From Saltatorellus ferox (lineage in GTDB: Bacteria > Planctomycetota > UBA1135 > GCA-002686595): DNA of 64,000 nt. The notes beneath the pieces were generated by a model. It worked only from the letters and a program-made list of their open reading frames with translations. It was not told where the DNA came from and made no database searches. Position numbers and translations under genes: made by a program. The stretch lies in assembly GCA_007751475.1 (NCBI GenBank), contig CP036434.1, positions 3,224,001 through 3,288,000 on the forward strand, written 5' to 3'. Shown piece by piece: positions 9,094-16,843 of this stretch; the first letter of the stretch is position 1; each line of letters begins with the position of its first letter.

Positions 9094-9798
9094 GTGGACG
9101 ACGCGGAAGTAGAGGCGGTTCTCTCGAATGCCGTCAGGGAACGCTCGGGCGCCTTCGAGGTGGTGACACCCGTTCTCGAGTCGTACCGCGCTCGCATCGA
9201 GCGCATGGTGAGGCTCCGGATGGACCACCGCGTGGCGGGGCGACTGAGCGTTTCCGATGTGATGCAGGACGCGTACGTGGAGATCGTACGGCGCCTCCCG
9301 GCCTACCTCGATGAGCCCACCACTGGATCCCCGGAGGGGCGCTCGCGAATGCCCTTCTTCCTGTGGGTTCGCTTTCTGGCGGGCCAGGCACTTCTCCAGG
9401 CCCATCGCAAGCATCTGGGAACCGAGGCCAGGGACGCGGCTCGCGACGTGCCCCTTGGCGGGCCTCTCCACGGCGGGGGAGCGCCCGAAGCGAGTTCGTT
9501 CATGCTCGCCCACGCGCTCGTGGAGAGCGGGATCTCACCCTCGGGCGTCGCCATCCGTCAGGAAGAGCGGGAGGCCCTGGACGAGGCACTCGCGAACCTC
9601 AGCACCGAGGATCGCGAGATCCTGTTCATGCGTCACTTCGAGCAGCTCTCCAACAAGGAGATCGCGGCCATTCTCGGCCTGACGGCGGGCGGTGCCAGCC
9701 TCCGACATCTGAAGGCTCTGGGTCGGCTGCAGGCGGCGCTCTCGCGCGCGGGCCTCACCTTCGAGATCGGCCGGCTCAACGGTCCCGACGCGCCGTGA
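9094..9798 (+). CDS. ECF-type sigma-70 family RNA polymerase sigma factor
   Basis: The 234-residue protein has sigma region 2 (about residues 25-75; R-L-S-V-S-D-V-M-Q-D-A-Y-V-E-I matches the planctomycete-type ECF signature) and region 4 (about 165-220; L-S-T-E-D-R-E-I-L then an L-S-N-K-E-I-A-A-I-L-G-L helix-turn-helix). A variable linker of about 70 residues separates them. It should redirect RNA polymerase to a small regulon. No anti-sigma gene is adjacent. Instead its stop overlaps the kinase start (GTGA), so kinase and sigma are made together and control by phosphorylation is the likely logic. The GTG start at 9094 is the first that includes all of region 2. Confidence 0.88.
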   Translation: MDDAEVEAVLSNAVRERSGAFEVVTPVLESYRARIERMVRLRMDHRVAGRLSVSDVMQDAYVEIVRRLPAYLDEPTTGSPEGRSRMPFFLWVRFLAGQALLQAHRKHLGTEARDAARDVPLGGPLHGGGAPEASSFMLAHALVESGISPSGVAIRQEEREALDEALANLSTEDREILFMRHFEQLSNKEIAAILGLTAGGASLRHLKALGRLQAALSRAGLTFEIGRLNGPDAP

Positions 9799-12700
9799 CC
9801 GACTTCCATCGCGATACCAGCAGCTCCCTCCGCGATGCCCACGAGCTGGAGCTCGCTCGCCTCGTCGAAGCCTTCGAAGAGGCGCGGCAGCTCGATCCAT
9901 CAGGCGTGACCATCGGGTCCTGGATGGCGCGGCATCCGCAGTATGCGCGAGAACTCGGCGAGCTCCTCCCCGGCCTGCTGCTCATGCAGTCCCTGGGCAG
10001 TGAGTCCTCCGAGGCCGCCGCTCGGCGTGAGCTGCAAGAGCAGCTCCCTGACGCGATCGGGGAGTTTCGGATCCTTCGGCGGCTCGGACGCGGCGGGATG
10101 GGCATCGTTTACCTGGCGGAGCAGGCCTCGCTCAGGAGGCAGGTGGCCCTCAAGGTGCTCCCCTCGAATCTGGAGCTGGACCGAGGCTTCGTGGAGCGGT
10201 TTCAGCGCGAGGCCCGCGCGGCGGCGCGGCTCCTGCACCCGCACATCGTGCCGGTGTACGGGGCAGGCCAGGTCGACGGGCTTCACTACTTCGCGATGCG
10301 CTACGTCGACGGATCCTCGCTGGAAGAGAGATTGCGCGAACTCCGCTGCGCCGCGTCGTCCGAGGGCGCGCGTACCGCGGATTCGCCGCGCAAGGCGCCG
10401 CGCGGCATGGGGGTGCTCGAGTCGGTCCGAATCGCCTCCGAGGTGGCGAGCGCTCTCGCCCACGCCCACGCGGGCGGTGTTCTCCACCGTGATATCAAGC
10501 CTGGCAACGTTCTCCTCGACGGGGAAGGTTGCGCCTGGGTGACCGACTTCGGGCTCTGCCGCGTCGAGGACGCGGGTCACCTCACGAGCGATGGCGCCAT
10601 TCTCGGAACCCTGCGCTACATGGCCCCCGAGCAGATCGACGGTGCTGCGGACGAGAGGAGCGACGTCTACGGCGTCGGCCTGCTGCTCTTCGAACTCCTC
10701 ACGCTGCGACCCGCCTACGATTCCGTGAAGCGTGGAAAGGTCGTCCACGACGTCCTGCACGCGCCGCTGCCCAGGCTGCGGCGCCTTCGCCCCGACGTTC
10801 CGCGCGAGCTGGAGACCATCGTGCAGAAGGCGGCCGCCAAGCTTCCCCAGGAGCGCTACGGGAGCGCGGCCGCCCTTCATCGCGACCTGGAAGCGTTCTT
10901 GAACCACAGGCCCATCCACGCGCGGCCGCCGAGCACGCTGTATCTCGCGCGGCTCTTCGTCAGCCGTCATCGCCTGGCGACGGCCGTCGCCGCGGTGGCG
11001 GTCTGCCTTCTGGGATTGATCGGCGCCCTCTACGTGCGCGATCTGCGCGCGAGCCAGGCGACGAGCCAACGGCGCGCCTACGCGGGTGACCTCGCGGCCG
11101 CGGAGGCCGCCCTGAGGGAGGGAGCCACCCGGCGCGCCAGGTTCCACCTCGATCAGGCGCCGGTCGCGCTTCGATCGTGGGAGTGGGCCCATCTCGATGC
11201 GCGGATCGACCAGGCACTCGGATCCGTTCAGCTATCGACGGGCGTGCTGGATGAGATCGCCCTTCGCCCGGACGGTCGGATGGTGGCCGTGGCGTCGAAC
11301 GAGGGGATCAGCCTCGTCTCTCTGCCGGGCCTCGAACCGAAGGCGCTCATTCGTTGCGGTGTGACGCACGGACTGGCCTGGGACGCGGAGGGCGAGCGAC
11401 TGGTCGCTGCGCTGGAGAGCGGACACCTGCATCTCTATGGGCCCGGCGAGCTATCGGCCCATGATCTCTTGAGGTCGAGCCGAGTTCCCCAGGATCGACG
11501 CCGGGATCCTGTCGAAGTTCTCGTCGTCGGCGACCGGGCCGTGGTCGGAACCAACGAGGGGAACCTCCTGGAGTGGGACCTGCTCTCGGGAACGCTGACC
11601 CATCTCGACGATCTGGCGAGCTCCATCATCGCAGTCGAGGCGGTGCGTGATGATGTCGACGCTTCGGCCACCTCGGCGTCCACCGATTCGACCGCTTTCT
11701 GGGCCGCGTCGATCGACGGCGATCTCGTGGAATATCGAGGGCGCGCGCGAAGCCGCGTCTTCAGGCTGAAAACGGGCTCTCACCAGATCCAAGGCGTCGA
11801 GATCGATGCCTCCGGCAAGGGCGTTCTGATCACCCAGGAAGGCGCCGTTCGCGGATTCCTGCTACCGAAACCCGGTGAGGTCTCGGCATCGCCGGTCTCC
11901 TCGGCCTCGCCGGTCGCCACGTACGTCATCGACTGGCTGGGCGAGAGGCTGGCGGGTCTGGCCGTGAATGGGGAGCTGGCAGCCGCGGTCGGGGTGGACA
12001 AGCTTCTCCACCTCGTCGACCTTCAGAGCGGGGGCGAGGTCCGCGCTCTCAGCGGCAGTCCCCATCCCCTGACCGACGTCGACTTCGTCGCGGGGACGCG
12101 CATGGTGCTGACGTCGGGCGAGGACGGCTGGCTGCGGGCGTTCGATCGAGTCGTCGCCGGCGGGGGCATCGCTCTCCGGGGCCACGTGAACGACGTCAAC
12201 TCCCTGGCGTTCAGTCCAGACGGACGTCGGCTGGTCACCGGAGGCCGGGACGGTGTGGTCATCGTCTGGGATCTCGAGCGAGGTGAGCCACTCGAGGTGT
12301 TCACCGACCCTGTGTCCCTGGTCTCGGCGGTGGGATTCGTCGGCCCGGCGGGGTCCGAGTCGATCTTTGCGGGCACGGAGGGTGGGCACTACTTCCTCTG
12401 GCATCCGCCTGAGGACGGTGATCCGAACGGACAGCGTCGACCCGCGTACGGCAACGCCGGGGCGCGCGTCCAGTGCGCGGCTCGCGAGGATCGGGCCGGG
12501 GCTCTCTTCGTGGCCACTTCGAACGGAGTCCAGCGAATCACGGTGGACGCGCCGCGTTCCGCGGGCGGATCTGCGGCGCCTGGCGAGGTCACGTCGTCCC
12601 TGCATCTCGCCGCGGGTGAAGAGATCACCGGAATCGATTTCGCCGGTGATCGCCTCGTCTGTGTCACGCAGCCGGGGCAGGTGCTGACGTTCGACCCGAT

Positions 12701-13715
12701 CACGGGCGAGCTCCTCGGCCAGTTCGACTCGGGCTTTCGATCGCTGAGCAGTCAGCTCTCGATGACCGGCGAGCGCGGCCACGAGCGCGGGGTCTTCGTG
12801 ACCGTGAATCGGGAGGTGGTGATCTTCGACCTCGCGACCGAGACGACCCGCGTGCTGTTCGCCAGTCGCGCGAAGGACGGAGCGCTCGGCGAACTCGCGA
12901 TGGCGGCGGCGTGGACTCGCGGAGGAGAGCGTGTGCTCGTCACGACCCGCAACGGACTCCTGAGCGTCTGGGATCCCCTCAAGGCAGAGCATCTGGTGGA
13001 CCTGCGCGGCCACGAGTACTGGGCGATGCGAGTTCAGTGTTGTTTGGCCACCGGCTGGATCGTTTCCCTCTCGTCCTACGCGGGCGTCCGCGTCTGGAAC
13101 ACGGATCGCACGAGGGACTGGGCGGAGCGACTCGGACGCTCCGTTCCGCTCCGGTCGGCGGAGCTTCGCGCGCAAGCCGTCGAGACCGTCTCGCGTGCTG
13201 CCGTTCTGGACAAGATTCGCGATCAGCTCACCCGAGTTCCCGGGAAGATCCCCGGACGTGACTGGATGCTCGTGGCGTCGCTCTATCGCTCGCGTCTCGG
13301 GGACATCCGCGCCGAGGCGCTCTATTCGATCGCGCGGGCTCGATTCGACCGCAGTTCCGAGACGCTCGCGCGGCTCGAGGCCTGCCTCGAGGACCTGTCG
13401 AACGATGCGCAGTATGCTCCGCTCTTGCAGAGCACCATCGCCGGACTCTGGGACGTGGACTGCTGGCGCGGGGCGATGCGGGCGCGCGCGGCGGCGGGGG
13501 AGGTGGGGCTCCGCGGTGGCCCCCCAGCTCCCAGGCAAGCGGTCCATCGAACCCTGCTCCTGCACGCACCGTTCGTCCTGGTCACGCCGCTCTGGACGCG
13601 AGTGAGTACCCTGCGCACCTGGTTCGGCGCCAGGAGGCTGTCGGTATCGACGCCCGTTTCGGAGGGGCTCCTTACCGGCCTGCCAGCGATCCTTGCTCGG
13701 TTCCGCGGGCGCTGA
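9795..13715 (+). CDS. membrane Ser/Thr protein kinase with WD40-type sensor tail
   Basis: The product is 1306 residues. A helical leader (1-85) precedes a Hanks-type kinase domain (about 88-360) with G-R-G-G-M-G-I-V, A-L-K-V-L, catalytic H-R-D-I-K-P-G-N (about 232), D-F-G-L and A-P-E. One transmembrane helix lies near 391-413. The extracytoplasmic part holds WD40-like blades, the clearest near residue 796 (F-S-P-D-G-R-R-L-V-T-G-G-R-D-G), and a C-terminal helical region of about 200 residues. The domain order fits a receptor kinase whose propeller senses a ligand outside the membrane. GTG 9795 overlaps the ECF sigma stop, fixing the start. Its last 44 bases overlap the convergent radical SAM gene. 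Confidence 0.88.
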   Translation: MTDFHRDTSSSLRDAHELELARLVEAFEEARQLDPSGVTIGSWMARHPQYARELGELLPGLLLMQSLGSESSEAAARRELQEQLPDAIGEFRILRRLGRGGMGIVYLAEQASLRRQVALKVLPSNLELDRGFVERFQREARAAARLLHPHIVPVYGAGQVDGLHYFAMRYVDGSSLEERLRELRCAASSEGARTADSPRKAPRGMGVLESVRIASEVASALAHAHAGGVLHRDIKPGNVLLDGEGCAWVTDFGLCRVEDAGHLTSDGAILGTLRYMAPEQIDGAADERSDVYGVGLLLFELLTLRPAYDSVKRGKVVHDVLHAPLPRLRRLRPDVPRELETIVQKAAAKLPQERYGSAAALHRDLEAFLNHRPIHARPPSTLYLARLFVSRHRLATAVAAVAVCLLGLIGALYVRDLRASQATSQRRAYAGDLAAAEAALREGATRRARFHLDQAPVALRSWEWAHLDARIDQALGSVQLSTGVLDEIALRPDGRMVAVASNEGISLVSLPGLEPKALIRCGVTHGLAWDAEGERLVAALESGHLHLYGPGELSAHDLLRSSRVPQDRRRDPVEVLVVGDRAVVGTNEGNLLEWDLLSGTLTHLDDLASSIIAVEAVRDDVDASATSASTDSTAFWAASIDGDLVEYRGRARSRVFRLKTGSHQIQGVEIDASGKGVLITQEGAVRGFLLPKPGEVSASPVSSASPVATYVIDWLGERLAGLAVNGELAAAVGVDKLLHLVDLQSGGEVRALSGSPHPLTDVDFVAGTRMVLTSGEDGWLRAFDRVVAGGGIALRGHVNDVNSLAFSPDGRRLVTGGRDGVVIVWDLERGEPLEVFTDPVSLVSAVGFVGPAGSESIFAGTEGGHYFLWHPPEDGDPNGQRRPAYGNAGARVQCAAREDRAGALFVATSNGVQRITVDAPRSAGGSAAPGEVTSSLHLAAGEEITGIDFAGDRLVCVTQPGQVLTFDPITGELLGQFDSGFRSLSSQLSMTGERGHERGVFVTVNREVVIFDLATETTRVLFASRAKDGALGELAMAAAWTRGGERVLVTTRNGLLSVWDPLKAEHLVDLRGHEYWAMRVQCCLATGWIVSLSSYAGVRVWNTDRTRDWAERLGRSVPLRSAELRAQAVETVSRAAVLDKIRDQLTRVPGKIPGRDWMLVASLYRSRLGDIRAEALYSIARARFDRSSETLARLEACLEDLSNDAQYAPLLQSTIAGLWDVDCWRGAMRARAAAGEVGLRGGPPAPRQAVHRTLLLHAPFVLVTPLWTRVSTLRTWFGARRLSVSTPVSEGLLTGLPAILARFRGR

Positions 13716-14643
13716 GTTCGGCCGCCAGGCGCTCCCGGATCGCGTTCTTCGGCACGTTCCAGATCGGAGCGAGAAGCTTGTCGTCCGGGGAGTCCCCCGT
13801 GATCCGATGCAGAACCTGGTCGGGGCCGATTCGTTCGACGAAGTCGGCGAGCCAGTCGACGTACTCGTCGGCGGTCTGAACCTGGAGCGTACCGCAGCGC
13901 CATTGATGCGCCATCTGGGTCTTCTTCAGCACCATGAGGTGGTGGACCTTGACGCCGTCGAGGCCCGCTTCCCGAAGGGCGTTCGCGGTGGCTCTGGCTC
14001 CCTCACGTCCGTCACCGGGCAGGCCGAGGATGGCGTGCCCGACCGTCACGAGCCCGGCCTGCCGAGCACGGGTGGCCGCGTCCTCGAACTCGGTGAGCGT
14101 GTGCAGTCGATTGATGTCCAAAAGGACCGCATCGCTGGCCGATTCGAGCCCGAGTTCCAGCCAGACGTCGGTCTCCGCCGCGAGTTCCTCCAGCGCGCGG
14201 AGTGACTCGTCCGGCACACAATCGGGGCGCGTGGCGACCGCGACCGCGACGATGGGACCGCCTGCGCTCGCCAGATGAGGCCGGAACACGTCGAGGACCT
14301 CCCGGAACCGCGCCGCGTCCACGTAGGTGTTGGTGTAGCTCTGCAGGTAGGCGATCACGCCCGGTTCGACCGCCTTCTCGAGGCCCCGGCGCCTGCGGCG
14401 AGCCACGCGCTTCAGGCCGATGCCGAGCTGCTCGGTCAGCCCATCTCCCGCCTTGAGAGCCCCGGTCCCGGACCCCTCGACGTCGCAGTAGGTGCAGCCG
14501 CCGAAGCCCTTGGTTCCATCGCGGTTGGGGCAGGTGGAGCCTGCGTCGAGGGCGACGCGGTAGACCGCGCGACCGTATCGCTCCTTGAGCCAGGGCTTGA
14601 GCGTTCGGAAAGGAAGCGGCAAAGGTGCTGGGGCGGGCTCCAT
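13672..14643 (-). CDS. TIGR01212/YhcC-family radical SAM protein
   Basis: The 323-residue protein carries the family's iron-sulfur motif, C-P-N-R-D-G-T-K-G-F-G-G-C-T-Y-C (about residues 34-49), where the three Cys bind a 4Fe-4S cluster that reductively cleaves S-adenosylmethionine. Downstream are the E-L-G-L-E-S segment and a G-L-P-G-D-G motif typical of Elp3-like radical SAM barrels. The family is widespread but its substrate is not established; a tRNA or protein modification is often suggested. Start ATG 14643 matches the usual short N-terminus before F-R-T-L-K-P-W-L-K. The gene lies head-to-head with selB and tail-to-tail with the kinase, overlapping it by 44 bases. Confidence 0.88.
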   Translation of the reverse strand: MEPAPAPLPLPFRTLKPWLKERYGRAVYRVALDAGSTCPNRDGTKGFGGCTYCDVEGSGTGALKAGDGLTEQLGIGLKRVARRRRRGLEKAVEPGVIAYLQSYTNTYVDAARFREVLDVFRPHLASAGGPIVAVAVATRPDCVPDESLRALEELAAETDVWLELGLESASDAVLLDINRLHTLTEFEDAATRARQAGLVTVGHAILGLPGDGREGARATANALREAGLDGVKVHHLMVLKKTQMAHQWRCGTLQVQTADEYVDWLADFVERIGPDQVLHRITGDSPDDKLLAPIWNVPKNAIRERLAAELSARGTEQGSLAGR

Positions 14644-14758
14644 ACCGAGGATGATACGGGCTGTTACCATCCCCCGCGCAGCTTTGGCCCGGCATCGGAC
14701 CAGCTGGATCCCGTTCGGAAGCCCCAAGCCACATCCCCCTTTGGAGATTCAGCCCATC

Positions 14759-16654
14759 GTGATCGGCACCGCCGGTCACATCGACCACGGCAAGTCCACG
14801 CTCGTCCAGGCCCTGACCGGTACCGACCCGGATCGGTGGGCCGAGGAGAAGGCGCGCGGAATGACGATCGACCTCGGCTTCGCCCGGATGGATCTCCCCG
14901 ACGGTCGCCGCGTGGGCATCGTGGACGTTCCGGGCCACGAGCGCTTCATCCGCAACATGGTGGCGGGCGCGACGGGCATCGACCTCGTGATCCTCGTGGT
15001 CGCGGCCGACGACGGCGTGATGCCGCAAACGCGGGAGCATCTATCGATCATGCAGATGCTCGGCGTGAAGCGCGGCTTCGTCGCGCTCACCAAGGTGGAT
15101 ATCGTCGATCCCGACATGGCGGATCTCGCCGAAGAGGACGTTCGTGAGACCGTGGAGGGGACCTTCCTGGAGGGCGCGCCGATCGTCCACGTGTCGGCGA
15201 TCCAGGGGACCGGGATGGAGGAGCTCAAGGGGCTTCTCATGTCGATGGCCGCGGAGGCGGAGCCGCGCCAGGCCGAGGGCGTGTTTCGGATGCCGGTGCA
15301 GCGCGTGTTCAGCGCGCGCGGCTTCGGGACCATCCTGACCGGGATCCCGGTCAGCGGTGTGCTGTCCGTGGGTGAAATGGTCGAGGTGCTCCCGAGCGGA
15401 CAGAGGGGCAAGGTGCGCGGGATTCAGGCGTACCACGAGAGTTCGGACACCGCGCGCGCGGGGCACTCGACCGCGCTCAACATCTCGGACATCGATCACC
15501 ACGAGGTGCACCGCGGGGACGTCGTCGCGACGCCTGGCTTCTTCAAGCCGCAGTCGATGGTCGGCGCGCAGCTTCTGGCGCTCGAGGGACTGCCGCTTCC
15601 GATCGTGGACCGAATGCAGGTGCGCGTGCACACCGGCACGACCGACGCGATCGGCGAGATGGTCCTGCTCGACGCGGAGGAGCTCGCGGGCGGCCAGGAA
15701 GGCCTCGTTCAGTTTCGGATGGAAACACCGCTCGTCTGCGCACCTGGAGACCGCTTCGTGCTCCGACTGGCGTCCCCTGCGATGACCCTCGGCGGGGGCG
15801 TGATCCTGGAGGAGAGCCGCTACCGACTCAAGCGCTTCAAGACCTTCATCATCGATGAACTCCAGCGGCAGGCGGCCAGCCTTGGCTCCACCGCCGCGCT
15901 TCTCGAAGCGCTGCTCGTGAGGTCGCCGGAACGCTGGGCCTCCCTCGAGGACATGGCGCTCGGGATCAAACGACCGCGGCAGGAAACGGAGGAGCTTCTC
16001 CGCGAGCTGCAGTCGGAGGGGAAGGTCGCGGATCTGGGCAAGTCGAAGTGGATCCACGCGGAGACGCTGGATCTGTGCCTGACGGAGCTGAACGAGAGCC
16101 TCGCCGGATGGTTCGCGGAGCACCCGTTGCGAGGCCGGATGGATATCCGTGACCTGCGGGCGCGCCTCAAGCTCGATCCTGCGCTGATCGGCGTGCTGCT
16201 GGATCGGGAGGCTGCCGAAGGGCGCGTGGTCCTCTCGACCGGTGGCTTCGTCGCGCTCGCCGGGCGGGAAGTCACCCTCGATCCCGAGGTAGCGAAGCTG
16301 AGGGACGGCGTGCTCGCGGCGCTGCGCGAGGCGCGGTTTCAGCCGCCCAGCCCGGGCGAGCTCGCGACGGCCCTGGGGGTGCCGCGGCCGTCCGTGGATA
16401 CCGTGCTGAAGCTCGGCGTGGATGAAGGGCAGGTGACGCACATCGGCGCGGAGCTCTATCTGTCTGGAGAGGTGGTGGAGGAGGCACGTCGGGCGGTGAT
16501 CGCCAACTGCCAGGTCCACGGGCACCTGGAGATCCCGGATCTGCGGGATGCGCTCGGAACGACCCGGAAGTTCCTGATCCCCATCCTGGAGCAGTTCGAT
16601 ACCGAGGGACTCACCTTGAGACAGGCGGGCCGACGGGTGCTGAAGAAGAAGTAG
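14759..16654 (+). CDS. selB: selenocysteine-specific translation elongation factor
   Basis: SelB delivers selenocysteinyl-tRNA to UGA codons followed by a SECIS hairpin. The 631-residue protein opens with the GTPase G1 loop G-H-I-D-H-G-K-S, then R-G-M-T-I-D-L-G-F (switch I), D-V-P-G-H-E (G3) and T-K-V-D (G4). Domains 2 and 3 follow, and the last 250 residues are the winged-helix SECIS-binding repeats. The G1 loop sits at the very N-terminus as in other SelB proteins. GTG 14759 was chosen because it gives M-I-G-T-A-G-H; TTG 14741 adds six residues and cannot be excluded. selA, selD and tRNA-Sec are not in the window, so the rest of the pathway must be elsewhere. Confidence 0.9.
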   Translation: MIGTAGHIDHGKSTLVQALTGTDPDRWAEEKARGMTIDLGFARMDLPDGRRVGIVDVPGHERFIRNMVAGATGIDLVILVVAADDGVMPQTREHLSIMQMLGVKRGFVALTKVDIVDPDMADLAEEDVRETVEGTFLEGAPIVHVSAIQGTGMEELKGLLMSMAAEAEPRQAEGVFRMPVQRVFSARGFGTILTGIPVSGVLSVGEMVEVLPSGQRGKVRGIQAYHESSDTARAGHSTALNISDIDHHEVHRGDVVATPGFFKPQSMVGAQLLALEGLPLPIVDRMQVRVHTGTTDAIGEMVLLDAEELAGGQEGLVQFRMETPLVCAPGDRFVLRLASPAMTLGGGVILEESRYRLKRFKTFIIDELQRQAASLGSTAALLEALLVRSPERWASLEDMALGIKRPRQETEELLRELQSEGKVADLGKSKWIHAETLDLCLTELNESLAGWFAEHPLRGRMDIRDLRARLKLDPALIGVLLDREAAEGRVVLSTGGFVALAGREVTLDPEVAKLRDGVLAALREARFQPPSPGELATALGVPRPSVDTVLKLGVDEGQVTHIGAELYLSGEVVEEARRAVIANCQVHGHLEIPDLRDALGTTRKFLIPILEQFDTEGLTLRQAGRRVLKKK

Positions 16655-16660
16655 GGGGAG

Positions 16661-16682
16661 GAAGGGCGCCAGTGCGCCCTTT
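16661..16682 (+). terminator. hairpin after selB
   Basis: An 8-bp perfect stem (16662-16669 with 16674-16681), extendable by one G-T pair, closes a CAGT loop 7 bases after the selB stop. The T-run behind it is only two bases long. A similar small stem with the same CAGT loop follows the pseudopilin gene near 39049-39062. Confidence 0.5.
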
Positions 16683-16843
16683 GCGGGTCCCAACGAGGGA
16701 CGTTCGTGCTCCGGGAACGGAATCTGACGGTGGATTCGGGCGCTTGGCTGCGGATGGGCCTCCCCGGAGGTCGATCTCCGACTTGGTTCCCAGTAGAGGG
16801 TCGGCTCCCGCGGCATGTGCAGCGGCAGGGCGCGCTCCTCGGC

